Shown: positions 10,856 through 19,924, counted from the first letter of the stretch. The stretch: 64,000 nucleotides of DNA from Salinarimonas sp046292825 (GCF_046292825.1 NZ_JBKBQG010000017.1:1-64000), one strand, 5' to 3'. The notes: a model not told the origin generated them from the letters alone. Program-made: numbers and translations.

Positions 10856-11893
10856 TTACTCGGCCGGGACCGCTGCCGGGGTGGCGCCGCCGGGGCGGTC
10901 GGACTGCTTGCGGCGCGCCTCCTCGGCCCAGAGCGAGTGGTGCTCGCGCGCCCAATTGTAGTCGACCTCGCCCGAGCCCATCGCGTCGAAGGCGCCCTGC
11001 ATGCCGATCGAGCCGATATAGATGTGGCCGATCATGACGGCGATCAGGATGGCCGAGACGAGCCCGTGGACCATCTGGGCGATCTGCCAATTGGCATAGG
11101 TGCCGGCGAGATAGGGGAAGAGCAGCAGCACGCCGGTGACGGAGAGCGCCGCGCCGCCGATGATGACGGACCAGAAGATGCCCTTCTGACCGGCATTGAA
11201 CTTCTTCGCCTGCGGATGCACGCCCTTCGAGAACAGACCGCCGCCGGCCTTCAGCCAGGCGATGTCCGTGCGGTCGGGGATGTTGTCCTTGATCCACACG
11301 ACGAGCATGAACACGAGGCCCGCCATGAAGGGGAAGGCGAGGTAATTGTGCGCGTACTTGCCGAGCTGGGTCGCGGCCGCGAAGGTCTCGGGCCCGAACA
11401 GCGGCAGCAGAACGTAGCGGCCGAAGACGAGGTTGAGCCCCGTGAAGGCGAGGATCAGGAAGGTCGTCGCCGTGAGCCAGTGCACGAAGCGCTCGAACGA
11501 GTTGAAGCGCAGGATCTTGATGCCCGACAGCCCGGAATCGACCGTGATCCTGCCGCGCATCAGGTAGAACGCGAGAACGATGGCGATCATGCCGACGATG
11601 GCGAGCGCGGACGCCCACAGCATCGTCGATTGATGGAACTGGCGCCATTCGGGGCCGCCGGGCTTGATCAGGCCGGTCGCCTTCTGGTCGGGGATCGTGA
11701 CGCGACCCTCGATGCCCTGGCCGCGCTGGAGCTGCTGCAGGAGCTGCTGCTCCGTGACGGATTCGGCGCGCGGATTGACGGATTGGGCCTGCGCGATGCC
11801 CGGCAGCATCGTCGCGACGAGCGCGACGATCGCGAGCACGGCGAGCGCCGTGGCGAAATGTCTGGCGAAGGCGGAGAAGCTCGCGCGGAGCAT
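10856..11893 (-). CDS. Formate dehydrogenase gamma subunit, membrane cytochrome b
   Basis: 345 residues. A signal-peptide-like N-terminus (residues 1 to about 36, ending AQAQ) is followed by a periplasmic segment and then at least four membrane helices, about residues 92-112, 133-155, 175-200 and 235-305. Helical histidines (FERFVHW, KYAHNYLAF, MVHGLVSA, GHIYIGS) are typical haem b ligands of FdnI/FdoI-type subunits. It anchors the catalytic dimer and passes electrons from formate to quinone. It is the last gene of the alpha-beta-gamma set, 83 bases after beta, and has its own AAGGA ribosome site. Confidence 0.9.
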   Translation of the reverse strand: MLRASFSAFARHFATALAVLAIVALVATMLPGIAQAQSVNPRAESVTEQQLLQQLQRGQGIEGRVTIPDQKATGLIKPGGPEWRQFHQSTMLWASALAIVGMIAIVLAFYLMRGRITVDSGLSGIKILRFNSFERFVHWLTATTFLILAFTGLNLVFGRYVLLPLFGPETFAAATQLGKYAHNYLAFPFMAGLVFMLVVWIKDNIPDRTDIAWLKAGGGLFSKGVHPQAKKFNAGQKGIFWSVIIGGAALSVTGVLLLFPYLAGTYANWQIAQMVHGLVSAILIAVMIGHIYIGSIGMQGAFDAMGSGEVDYNWAREHHSLWAEEARRKQSDRPGGATPAAVPAE

Positions 11894-11976
11894 GGGATAT
11901 TCCTTCCCTGAACTGTGGTTTTCGAGGCGCGGGCGCCGCCGCAGGGCCGGACCCCGCGGCGGCGCGCAAAGCGACC

Positions 11977-12573
11977 TCAGATGGCGACGGTTTCCTTGTA
12001 GGCCGTCTGCCAGCCCCAGGCGCCCGAGCCGTAGCCGCGGGTGACGACGCGCTCGCGATAGATCTCGGCGATGATCTCGCCGTCGCCGGCGAGCAGCGCC
12101 TTCGTCGAGCACATCTCCGCGCAGATCGGCAGCTTGCCTTCCGCGAGACGATTGGCGCCGTACTTCTCGTACTCCACCGTCGACATGTCCGCTTCCGGAC
12201 CGCCCGAGCAATAGGTGCACTTGTCCATCTTGCCGCGCGAACCGAAATTGCCGACGCGCGGGTATTGCGGCGCGCCGAACGGGCAGGCGTAGAAGCAATA
12301 GCCGCAGCCGATGCACAGGTCCTTCGAGTGCAGGACCACCTGATCGGCGGTGGTGTAGAAGCAGTCCACCGGGCACACGGCCGCGCAGGGCGCGTCCGTG
12401 CAGTGCATGCAGGCCATCGAGATCGATCGCTCGCCGGGCAGGCCGTCGTTGATCGTCACGACGCGCCGACGATTGATGCCCCACGGCACCTCGTGCTCGT
12501 TCTTGCAGGCAGTGACGCAAGCGTTGCACTCGATGCAACGGTCCGCGTCGCAGAGGAACTTCATCCGAGCCAT
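11977..12573 (-). CDS. Formate dehydrogenase beta subunit, four-cluster ferredoxin protein
   Basis: 198 residues. Cysteine groups typical of four [4Fe-4S] clusters are present: CDADRCIECNACVTAC, CMHCTDAPCAAVCPVDC, CIGCGYCFYACPFG, and a CTYC..CAEMCSTKA group. It transfers electrons between the molybdenum subunit and cytochrome b. It lacks the C-terminal membrane helix of E. coli FdnH/FdoH, being about 90 residues shorter, as in the FDH3-type beta subunits of other proteobacteria. It starts 15 bases after the alpha stop, so the pair is cotranscribed. Confidence 0.92.
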   Translation of the reverse strand: MARMKFLCDADRCIECNACVTACKNEHEVPWGINRRRVVTINDGLPGERSISMACMHCTDAPCAAVCPVDCFYTTADQVVLHSKDLCIGCGYCFYACPFGAPQYPRVGNFGSRGKMDKCTYCSGGPEADMSTVEYEKYGANRLAEGKLPICAEMCSTKALLAGDGEIIAEIYRERVVTRGYGSGAWGWQTAYKETVAI

Positions 12574-12587
12574 AGTTCAAATCCCCC

Positions 12588-15539
12588 TTACGCGGCCGCG
12601 ATCTGGCACAGAGTGACCTTGGTTTCCTGCATGCCGGTCACCGGGTCGTAGCCGTAGCTGGTCACGGTGTTCACGCTCTCGCCGAGAACGATCGGATCCG
12701 TGCCCAGCGGGTACTTGCCGCGCTGATCGGCGCCCTGGAACCAGCCGGCGAAGTGGAACGGCATGAACGCCACGCCGGGACCCACGCGCTCCGTCACCAG
12801 CGCCTTGACGCGGGTGCGCGAGCGGTTCTCCGGACCGCTGACCCACACCCATTGCCCTTCCGAGATGCCGCGCTGGGCCGCGTCCGCCGGATTGATCTCG
12901 ACGAACATGTCCTGCTGCAGCTCGGCGAGCCACTTGTTGGAGCGGGTCTCCTCGCCGCCGCCCTCGTACTCGACGAGACGGCCGGAGGTGAGGATGATCG
13001 GGAAGTCGCGCGCGATGTTCTTCTCGATCGCGGCCTTCTGCACCGTATGGCCGATATTCGGCATGCGCTGCTGGCGGAAATCGTCGCGGGTCGGGTACTG
13101 GGCGACGAGCTCCGTGCGCGGCGTGTAGATCGGCTCGCGATGGACCGGCACCGGATCGGGCAGGTTCCAGGCGACCGCGCGGGCCTTGGCGTTGCCGAAG
13201 GGCACGACGCCGTGCTCGAGGCAGACGCGCTGGATGCCGCCCGACAGGTCGGTCGACCAGGACACCGCGTCCACATTCTCACCGCCCTGACGCTCGATCT
13301 GGGCGAGTTCGGCGGGCGTGAGGTCCGCGTCCCAGCCGAGGCGCTTGAGGACGCCCATCGTGAACTCGGGATAGCCGTCCGTCAGCTCCGAGCCGAGCGA
13401 GTAGGAACCCTCGGCCAGGAGGTTGACGCCGTCGCGCTCGACGCCGAAGCGCGCGCGGAAGGCGCCGCCGCCGTCCTTCACGTGCAGGTTCGTGTTGTAG
13501 AGGACGTGCGTGCCCGGATGGCGGATCTCCGGCTTGCCCCAGCAGGGCCAGGGCAGGCCGTAATAATCGCCGCCGACATCCGCGACGTCCCTGGGCGCGC
13601 GCAGTGTGACGAGGTCGAACGCCCCCTGGTTCGCCATGTGCGCCTTGATGCGCTCCGGCGACTGGCCGCAATAGCCCGTCGACCAGCCGCCGGCATTGAT
13701 CTCGCGAAGGATCGATTCCGGGGTCGGCTCGGGGCCGAACTTGCCGTCCACGAACTCGTAGTTCTTGAACATCTCGTCGGCGAAGCCGAGGCGCTTGGCG
13801 AGCTCGAACATCACCCAGTAATCGTTCGAGGATTCGAAGATCGGCTCGACCACCTTCTGGCCCCACTGGATGGAGCGGTTCGAGGCCGTGCGCGAGCCCT
13901 CGCACTCGAACTGGGTGCAGATCGGCAGGAGGTAGGTGTTGTCGCGCCGCTCGCCGAGCACCGCGAAGGTGGTCGGATGCGGGTCGGCGACGACGAGGAG
14001 GTCGAGGCGCTTGAGGCCCTCCGCGACTTCCGGCATGCGGGTGACGGTGTTGCCGCCGTGGCCGAACACCATCATCGCCTTGACGTTGTCGCGCTGGTCG
14101 ACGTCGTCGGCGGGCATCAGGACGGCGTCGAACCAACGCGTCGTGGTGATGCCGGGGGTCTCCATGTTCTGCTTCTGCGTGCGCGCCTCGCGGCCGCCCT
14201 TGGCGGGGACCTCGTCGAAGCGGGACTGCAGGTAGTCGTAGGAGACGCCCCAGACGCGCGCCCAATGGCGCCAGCCGCCCTCGGCGAGGCCGTAATAGAG
14301 GGGCAGCGTCGTGACGTCGAGGCCGAGATCGGTCGCGCCCTGCACGTTGCAATGGCCGCGGAAGATGTTGGCGCCCGTGCCGTCCGCGCCGACGTTTCCG
14401 GTGGCCAGCAGCAGCGTGCAATAGGCGCGCACGTTCGCGGTGCCGACCGTCTTCTGCGTCGCGCCCATGCACCAGATGAGGGTCGAGGGCTTCTGCGTGG
14501 CGAAGAGCTCGGCGACCCGGCGCAGCTGCGCGCCCGGCACGCCGGTGACGCGCTCGACCTCCTCGGGCGTCCACTTCGCCACCTCGGCGCGGACCTCGTC
14601 CATGCCGTAGACGCGGCTCTCGATGAAGGCCTTGTCTTCCCAGCCGTTCTCGAAGATGTGCCAGAGCATGCCCCAGATCACCGGGATGTCGGTGCCCGGA
14701 CGGATGCGGACGTACTCGTTGGCATGCGCCGCCGTGCGCGTGAAGCGCGGATCGATGACGATCATGTTGGCGCGGTTGATCTCCTTGCCCGTCAGCACGT
14801 GCTGGAGGGAGACCGGATGCGCCTCCGCGGGATTCCCGCCCATGATGATCATGGTCTTGGAATTGCGGATGTCGTTGTAGGAATTCGTCTGGGCGCCGTA
14901 GCCCCAGGTGTTGGCGACGCCGGCGACGGTCGTCGAGTGGCAGATGCGCGCCTGGTGGTCGACCGAGTTCGTGCCCCAGAAGGCGGCGAGCTTGCGGTAG
15001 AGATAGGCGCCCTCGTTGGAGAACTTGGCGGAGCCGAGCCAGAACACCGAATCGGCGCCCGACGTCTGACGGATCTCGCCGAGCTTCGCGGCGATCTCGT
15101 CGAGCGCCTCGGCCCAGATGGTGCGGACCCACTGCCCGTTGACCATCTTCATCGGATACTTGAGGCGGCGGTCGCCATGGACGAGCTCGCGCACCGCAGC
15201 GCCCTTGGCGCAATGGGTGCCGCGGTTGATCGGGCTCTCCCAGGCCGGCTCCTGGCCGACCCAGACGCCGTTCTGCACCTCGGCGATCACCGTGCAGCCC
15301 ACCGAGCAATGGGTGCAGATGTTCTTCCTGCGCTCCACGGGAGCGCCCGGGATCATCGGGCCGGCCTCGGCCTTGCGGACCGCGCCGAGCGACAGGGTCG
15401 AGGCGGCGGCGATGCCGCCGACCGCGATCCCGGAGCGGCGCAGGAAGGTGCGGCGGTCCATCACCGCGCTGGCGGCGGCGGCGACGACGGCCGGGTGGCG
15501 GCCGCGGCGCGCCTCTGCGGTCTTGCGCTTGATCAGCAT
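12588..15539 (-). CDS. Formate dehydrogenase catalytic alpha subunit, Tat-exported molybdoenzyme
   Basis: 983 residues. The N-terminal Tat signal has the twin arginine DRRTFLRRSG at about 28-37. Cys75-x2-Cys78-x3-Cys82 and Cys110 bind one [4Fe-4S] cluster. Cys200-His201 in HQARICHS is the position of the metal ligand, which is selenocysteine in E. coli FDH-N/O; here a normal TGC codon is used and there is no in-frame TGA. Molybdopterin guanine dinucleotide domains follow, including MGGNPAEAHPV and the C-terminal dinucleotide-binding part. The ATG at 15539 has GGGAGG upstream; an ATG 26 codons later would still keep the Tat motif. Oxidises formate to CO2 outside the inner membrane. Confidence 0.93.
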   Translation of the reverse strand: MLIKRKTAEARRGRHPAVVAAAASAVMDRRTFLRRSGIAVGGIAAASTLSLGAVRKAEAGPMIPGAPVERRKNICTHCSVGCTVIAEVQNGVWVGQEPAWESPINRGTHCAKGAAVRELVHGDRRLKYPMKMVNGQWVRTIWAEALDEIAAKLGEIRQTSGADSVFWLGSAKFSNEGAYLYRKLAAFWGTNSVDHQARICHSTTVAGVANTWGYGAQTNSYNDIRNSKTMIIMGGNPAEAHPVSLQHVLTGKEINRANMIVIDPRFTRTAAHANEYVRIRPGTDIPVIWGMLWHIFENGWEDKAFIESRVYGMDEVRAEVAKWTPEEVERVTGVPGAQLRRVAELFATQKPSTLIWCMGATQKTVGTANVRAYCTLLLATGNVGADGTGANIFRGHCNVQGATDLGLDVTTLPLYYGLAEGGWRHWARVWGVSYDYLQSRFDEVPAKGGREARTQKQNMETPGITTTRWFDAVLMPADDVDQRDNVKAMMVFGHGGNTVTRMPEVAEGLKRLDLLVVADPHPTTFAVLGERRDNTYLLPICTQFECEGSRTASNRSIQWGQKVVEPIFESSNDYWVMFELAKRLGFADEMFKNYEFVDGKFGPEPTPESILREINAGGWSTGYCGQSPERIKAHMANQGAFDLVTLRAPRDVADVGGDYYGLPWPCWGKPEIRHPGTHVLYNTNLHVKDGGGAFRARFGVERDGVNLLAEGSYSLGSELTDGYPEFTMGVLKRLGWDADLTPAELAQIERQGGENVDAVSWSTDLSGGIQRVCLEHGVVPFGNAKARAVAWNLPDPVPVHREPIYTPRTELVAQYPTRDDFRQQRMPNIGHTVQKAAIEKNIARDFPIILTSGRLVEYEGGGEETRSNKWLAELQQDMFVEINPADAAQRGISEGQWVWVSGPENRSRTRVKALVTERVGPGVAFMPFHFAGWFQGADQRGKYPLGTDPIVLGESVNTVTSYGYDPVTGMQETKVTLCQIAAA

Positions 15540-15553
15540 CTGGCTGCCTCCCC

Positions 15554-15769
15554 TCAGTACCGGTTGGTCCGGTAGAAATTCTCGACGTGCTCGGTCTTCT
15601 GGTAGCGGGCGCGACGCTTGTCGTCGGCGCCCTGCGCCTGAGCCGGGCTCGCGGCGATCGGCGCCACGACGGCGGCGGCCGCGACGGTGCCGACGCCGCC
15701 CACCGCCTTCAGGAAGCCGCGCCGATCGACCGCTTTCGGATCCGGCGTCTTGTCGTCGAACTTGCCCAT
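15554..15769 (-). CDS. Small Tat-signal protein ahead of formate dehydrogenase
   Basis: 71 residues. DRRGFLKAVGGVG carries the twin-arginine motif at about residues 16-17, then a hydrophobic run and an AQAQ cleavage site near 44-47, leaving a mature tail of about 25 charged residues with HVENFYRTNRY. It lies 14 bases upstream of the FDH alpha gene and would be cotranscribed. Similar short Tat proteins precede FDH genes in other proteobacteria. Its role is unknown; a helper in assembly or an extra small subunit are possible. Confidence 0.8.
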   Translation of the reverse strand: MGKFDDKTPDPKAVDRRGFLKAVGGVGTVAAAAVVAPIAASPAQAQGADDKRRARYQKTEHVENFYRTNRY

Positions 15770-15868
15770 GTCCGGGTCCTCCCAAGTCGCGGGCGCCGCG
15801 CGGCCCCCCGCTCGTACAAAGCCGTGGACGGTGCGGAACCGCCCGAATACGTCACCGGACGCGCCCGC

Positions 15869-16666
15869 TCACGCGTCCATCGCGAAGGCTTGCGCCTCGA
15901 TCTCCACGAATTCCCGCCCGAGCGTGCCCACCGTGCGGTAGAACCGCGAGGAGGGCGCGATCTCGAGATCGGCGAAGAATCGCGCCGCCCAAGGCTTCAG
16001 GTGGCGCTCGAAGAAGCCCTTCTGGGCGGTCTCCTCGGCGTCGAAGCGACCGGCGGCGAGGCCGGCCATCACGTCGCAGAGGATGGCGATGTGGTCCTCG
16101 GGGTCCTTGAGCGTGTCGACCCGCTCGATGCCGAGCGAGGCGAGATCCGCGCGCACCGAGGCGAGCGGGCGCTCGTGCAGGAAGCCCGTCAGATAGAAGG
16201 AGGCGTAGGGCAGCAATTCGCCGCGCCCGAGCCCGATGAAGAGGTCGAAGAATTCGCGCTGCACCGCCTCGACGCTCGTCGCGCGCGCGGCGTCCGCGAG
16301 CGCGAGATGGGCCATGCCGATCGGCGTCGCGTCGCCCTTCAGCGCGGCGAGGGCGGCGAGCGTCTCCGCACCCGGCGCGCGGCCGAGGAGATGGGCGAGG
16401 AGGTCGTATTCGCGGGCGCGCAGGAGGTCGATCTCGTCGATCTCGGGGGCGGCGCTCTCGTTGTCGTCCAACGCGTTCTCTTCCGGATACAGGTCTGGGC
16501 GCAACCGCGTGCGCGGAACTCCGGTCGCGGTCTCGACGGCGAGGACGCGCTCGGCGGGGATCTTCTGCCAATTCGAGACGGAGGGCTGCGAGATGCCGAG
16601 CGACCGCGCGAGCGCACCGACGCCGCCGGCGGCGCGGATCGCCATGTCGAGCCCGTTCTCCCGCAT
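15869..16666 (-). CDS. HTH domain fused to TorD-family molybdoenzyme chaperone
   Basis: 265 residues. Residues 1 to about 60 form a Cro/YdaS-like helix-turn-helix (AAGGVGALARSLGISQPSVS, then RLRPDLYP). From about 80 onward the all-helical TorD/DmsD-type chaperone domain follows, with EFFDLFIGLGRGELLPYASFY and the KDPEDHIAILCDVM motif (family E-P-x-D-H). TorD proteins guard the Tat signal and help cofactor insertion. The fusion to a DNA-binding domain suggests a link between apo-enzyme status and transcription, though this is inference. It lies 99 bases upstream of the small Tat gene, on the same strand as FDH. Confidence 0.85.
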   Translation of the reverse strand: MRENGLDMAIRAAGGVGALARSLGISQPSVSNWQKIPAERVLAVETATGVPRTRLRPDLYPEENALDDNESAAPEIDEIDLLRAREYDLLAHLLGRAPGAETLAALAALKGDATPIGMAHLALADAARATSVEAVQREFFDLFIGLGRGELLPYASFYLTGFLHERPLASVRADLASLGIERVDTLKDPEDHIAILCDVMAGLAAGRFDAEETAQKGFFERHLKPWAARFFADLEIAPSSRFYRTVGTLGREFVEIEAQAFAMDA

Positions 16667-16769
16667 TCGTTTCCCCGAACCGCAACCGGCCGCCTTCTTC
16701 GGGACGGCCTCTTTCGAACGGGTTCATAGTAGAGGGCTATGGCGCGCCGGCCAAGTGTTTCGAATGGTT

Positions 16770-17504
16770 TCAAACAGGCCGAGCGCGGCCGTGCCGGCGC
16801 GACTTTGGTCTAATTTCGCCCTCTTTTCGCGCGTTTTCCGCGTTTGCCGGCGAGCCCTCCGCCGCCTCGCGCAAATCCTTTGCGGGCAAGGCTTCCGGGG
16901 ATTGCGACGCGGCAACCTCCCGCTGCGGGGTGTCGGCCGGGCCGTCCGCGGGTTCGGCGCGCTCGTGCGGATCTGCGTCTTTTGGTTCCGCGTCTTCAAC
17001 CGCCTGCGACGCGATGTCGCGATCCCCCATTGGCTCGCGCTCTTCGACTTTCGGCGAAGTGCCGCGGAATATCTTCTCCGCCAAGGCCTTGGCGTCGAAG
17101 TCCGCCGGCAGCGGACCCGATCCGGGGACGCCGCCGGGCACGTTCCAGTCGTAGGCGTATTCGCGCGCGGGATCGAGATAGCCGGCGATCTTCGGATCGC
17201 TCGCCCAGGCGCGCCGCAAGGCCGCGTTGCGCAGAACGGCGGGAACGCCCTTCCTGAGGAAAGCGGTGATGTCGGTCGAGGCGTCGATCGATTCGACCGG
17301 GGGGAGGGCGGCGAGCTCCTCCTCGGAGAGGGTCTCCTCGACGGGGGTCGGCGCGGCGGCCTCGGGCTCGGGCGCGTGCTCCTCCGCGGCTTGGTCTTCC
17401 GGCGCCTCGGCCGGCGCGGCGCGCGTCTCCTCCTCCGCGATCGCCCGCTTGCGGCGCGACCAGCGCGAGAGGAAACCCTCGCCGTCGTCCCCGCCGCCGC
17501 TCAT
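16770..17504 (-). CDS. DUF3306 family protein of the FDH accessory cluster
   Basis: 244 residues. The family core is at about 1-135: an N-terminal GFLSRWSRRK, an acidic Ala/Glu/Pro-rich linker, then SIDASTDITAFLRKGVP, LRNAALRRAW and LDPAREYAYDWNVPGG. The rest, about 110 residues, is a low-complexity tail rich in Glu, Ala, Pro and Lys. DUF3306 genes are commonly found with DUF3305 next to formate dehydrogenase; no biochemical role is known to me. The ATG overlaps the DUF3305 stop by four bases. Confidence 0.82.
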   Translation of the reverse strand: MSGGGDDGEGFLSRWSRRKRAIAEEETRAAPAEAPEDQAAEEHAPEPEAAAPTPVEETLSEEELAALPPVESIDASTDITAFLRKGVPAVLRNAALRRAWASDPKIAGYLDPAREYAYDWNVPGGVPGSGPLPADFDAKALAEKIFRGTSPKVEEREPMGDRDIASQAVEDAEPKDADPHERAEPADGPADTPQREVAASQSPEALPAKDLREAAEGSPANAENARKEGEIRPKSRRHGRARPV

Positions 17505-18022
17505 CGCCCGCCCTCCTCGTCGTCGTCGAGGCCGAGCACGCGCGGTGCGCGGCGCGCGAGCGCCTCCGGATCGGCCTTCTTGCGCTTGCGCTTGAAGAAT
17601 TCGCGCTCCACGTGAAAGGCTTCGTAGAAGGCCCCGATCGCGCTCGCGATCTCGGGCGGCATCGGCACCGCCTCGAGGATCAGCCCGGCATCGCCCGCGA
17701 GCGCCTCGCCCTCGTAGGGATCGGCCGTGACGACGGCGATCGAGACGCCGTCGCCGGCCTCTCGCAGCGCCACCCAGAGCGAGGGCCGGCCCGATTGCAG
17801 ATTGTCGCGATAATGCGCCGTCTCGCCGGGATGCAGCGTCAGCTCGGCCGGGCCGACATACCAGGTCTCCTGCGCGCCCTCCGGCGTCAGCCGCGTCATC
17901 GGCGCCGTCGGCGGCGCGAGCGGCAGCACGGCGCTCGGCGCCCACGAGACCGGCGGCGCCCACTTGTTCGTCGACACCCGCCGCGTCGCGACGACGCCCA
18001 GCGTGAAGCGTGAGTTCGTCAT
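17501..18022 (-). CDS. DUF3305 family protein of the FDH accessory cluster
   Basis: 173 residues. Recognised by the core W-x-P-VSWAPSAVLP, TWYVGPAELTLHPGETAHYRDN and LWVALRE, and by the pairing with DUF3306. A basic patch KRKRKK lies near residues 144-149. No signal peptide is seen, so it should act in the cytoplasm. Its partner overlaps by ATGA. Family B repeat B1 is just upstream (18057-18234), which separates this gene from the DUF6352 gene on the same strand. Confidence 0.82.
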   Translation of the reverse strand: MTNSRFTLGVVATRRVSTNKWAPPVSWAPSAVLPLAPPTAPMTRLTPEGAQETWYVGPAELTLHPGETAHYRDNLQSGRPSLWVALREAGDGVSIAVVTADPYEGEALAGDAGLILEAVPMPPEIASAIGAFYEAFHVEREFFKRKRKKADPEALARRAPRVLGLDDDEEGGR

Positions 18023-18056
18023 GGATTGCCTCGTGTTTCGAGCGCGAACTCCGGGG

Positions 18057-18234
18057 TGTCATCCCGGACGCCGAAGGCGATCCGGGACCCATACGCCCGA
18101 CGGCTCAGTCGCAGCCTGTAGGCTGCGTTTCTCCGACGAAAGCTGCTCAAAGGGAGCGAAACGAGCGCGGCATGCGCGCTCGAACGATGGTCGAGCGTAT
18201 GGGTCCCGGGTCCGCTTCGCGGCCCGGGATGACA
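18057..18234. repeat. Family B palindromic intergenic repeat, copy B1
   Basis: 178 bp, beginning TGTCATCCCGG and ending CCGGGATGACA. Inside are CGCAGCCTGTAGGCTGCG and GAGCGCG..CGCGCTC palindromes. Full copies are also at 23876-24053 (opposite orientation) and 61151-61329. It fills most of the 343-base gap between DUF6352 and DUF3305; no gene is seen in the remainder. Confidence 0.88.
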
Positions 18235-18365
18235 CTCTCCGAAGGATTCACGGACTTTCAGGGGATCGAGGCGGCGCGCCGTCGGCGACGGCGCGAGCGC
18301 GCTTTCCGCCCGCATTCCCTCACCCCTGCCCCTCTCCCTTCCGGGAGAGGGGTTCTCGCACCCCG

Positions 18366-19370
18366 TCACGACGCATTCTCCCGCAACGGCAGCCCCATCA
18401 CCAGGTTCTGCGGCTTCACGCGCACCACCTTGTCCGCGCTCATCGCGAGGATGAGCCAGACGGGGTGGCCCTCGACGCGCGGGTCGACCGGGGCGTGGCG
18501 GGCGAAATCGAGGCGGAAGAGGGCGAGCACGCGCATGCGGTCGTCGAGCGACACGGTCTCGCCGCGCCAGAGCCGGTTGCCGATCGCGGTCGCCTCGGCG
18601 TCGAGCCCGACGAACCAGCGCCAGTCCTGGTCCTCGATCTCGACCATCGGCTCGACCCGCGCCTCGATCCCCATGAGGTGGCGCAGGAAGATCTCGATCG
18701 CGCGCGCGAGCCCGGCCCGCGCCTTCTGCGCCGCGCCGATCGCCATCGCCATGGTGTGGGCGTCCGAGCGGCTCCAATAGGTCCAGGCATTGCCGTCGTC
18801 CATCACGTCGAGCTCGTCGGCGAGGGACTTGTCGAGCATGGCGACGAGGGGCGAGACCGGGGCGCGGCCCTCGAATTCCTCGATGAGTTCGGCATCCGCG
18901 AGGATCGCCCCGCCGTCGCCGGTCGAGACGCGCTGGGGGCGGAAGAAGAGCTCGGCCGCGCGCAGGACGTAAGGGTCGTCGCAGCCGTCGAGCGCGTTGC
19001 GCAGGATCAGATGCAGGAGCTGGTTCAGGAAGAGCGGCGGCACGACGGCGCCCGTCCGCACGAGCGAGAGCCAGGCCGCCTCGATCGAGCCCGCGGCGAC
19101 GAGCCGGTCGCGATAATCGACGAAGAAGGTCCAGTTCTCCCGCGCGTCCGGATCGGCGATCGCGGCGATCTCGTCCGGCGAGACCGTGCGGCGGGGGCTC
19201 TCGAGGAGGCTCGCATGGAGCGCGCGCTCGGCCGGGCAGGCCTCCTCCGGGGGCAGGATCTCGGGGCGCGCGAGATAGGCGGTGAGGAGCTCGTCCGTCA
19301 CGGCGAGCGTGCCGTCCGGCAGCCGGCGGGTGAGGTGGTGTCCGCTCGAGACCCAGAACTCGCGGCTCAT
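18366..19370 (-). CDS. DUF6352 family protein of the FDH accessory cluster
   Basis: 334 residues. Starts SREFWVSSGHHLTRRLPDGTL and contains WTFFVDYRDRLVAAGSIEAAW and a long alpha-helical central part. No catalytic motif or membrane segment was recognised. The start overlaps the DUF6505 stop by four bases, which fixes the ATG at 19370. Its constant neighbours in this window are FDH-linked genes, so a role in FDH maturation or cofactor supply is the most economical guess. Confidence 0.75.
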   Translation of the reverse strand: MSREFWVSSGHHLTRRLPDGTLAVTDELLTAYLARPEILPPEEACPAERALHASLLESPRRTVSPDEIAAIADPDARENWTFFVDYRDRLVAAGSIEAAWLSLVRTGAVVPPLFLNQLLHLILRNALDGCDDPYVLRAAELFFRPQRVSTGDGGAILADAELIEEFEGRAPVSPLVAMLDKSLADELDVMDDGNAWTYWSRSDAHTMAMAIGAAQKARAGLARAIEIFLRHLMGIEARVEPMVEIEDQDWRWFVGLDAEATAIGNRLWRGETVSLDDRMRVLALFRLDFARHAPVDPRVEGHPVWLILAMSADKVVRVKPQNLVMGLPLRENAS

Positions 19371-19924
19371 CGCTCGCTCCCGTCCTTCATGAGACCCAAC
19401 AGGTCGACATGTTCCTCCACTTCGTCCTCGCTCTCGACGACTATGAAGGCCTTGGCGTGGCTGTACAGGCGGTCGGCGCCCGGCGCGCCGGGCTCGCGAT
19501 GGCGCAGCGTGCGGAACTGCTCGACGATGCGTCCGTCCTTCACGGTGCGGTGCATGGCGATGAGCGTGCCCTCGGCATGCCCCTCGCACAGGGAGGCCGC
19601 ATAGGCGATCTCCTCCGCGGCGGCCGTGCGCGCGTGTTCGAGCGTCGGCGGCGCGAAGCGCTCGGCGATGTGCGCGGCGAGCGCGGCGATCGCCGCCTCG
19701 CGCTCCTCCGGGGTCGCGGGCGTCGCGACGACGAGCGTCGAGAAGCCGAGGCTGCCGACGCCGACGAAGCCCGCGCGGAAGGCCGCACGTTCCTTGTTGG
19801 AGAACGCCTCGATGTCCTTGTCCCAGAAGAGGAACGTCCCCGTCACCGCCCATTCGCCGGGCTCGGCCGGGTGCGCGAAGACGAAGGTGTCGGAGGGGTC
19901 GAGCCGGATCGTGCGCGGCAGCAT
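19367..19924 (-). CDS. DUF6505 family protein of the FDH accessory cluster
   Basis: 185 residues. It begins MLPRTIRLDPSDTFVFAHPA, with an aromatic-rich WAVTGTFLFW segment, and a C-terminal acidic EDEVEEHVDLLG. Function is unknown. It starts five bases after the end of the lipoate-ligase-like gene and overlaps the next gene by four bases, so the three are translationally coupled. Family naming is from recollection of the domain and is the least certain part. Confidence 0.7.
   Translation of the reverse strand: MLPRTIRLDPSDTFVFAHPAEPGEWAVTGTFLFWDKDIEAFSNKERAAFRAGFVGVGSLGFSTLVVATPATPEEREAAIAALAAHIAERFAPPTLEHARTAAAEEIAYAASLCEGHAEGTLIAMHRTVKDGRIVEQFRTLRHREPGAPGADRLYSHAKAFIVVESEDEVEEHVDLLGLMKDGSER

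Noticed and set aside
10677..12651. Plus-strand frames opposite the FDH gamma and beta genes
   Set aside because: They are antisense shadows of high-GC genes with charge-rich, His/Arg-rich composition and no recognisable domain.
12753..15575. A 940-residue plus-strand frame opposite FDH alpha
   Set aside because: Antisense shadow of the FDH catalytic subunit. Its composition reflects the complementary codon pattern and it has no domain.
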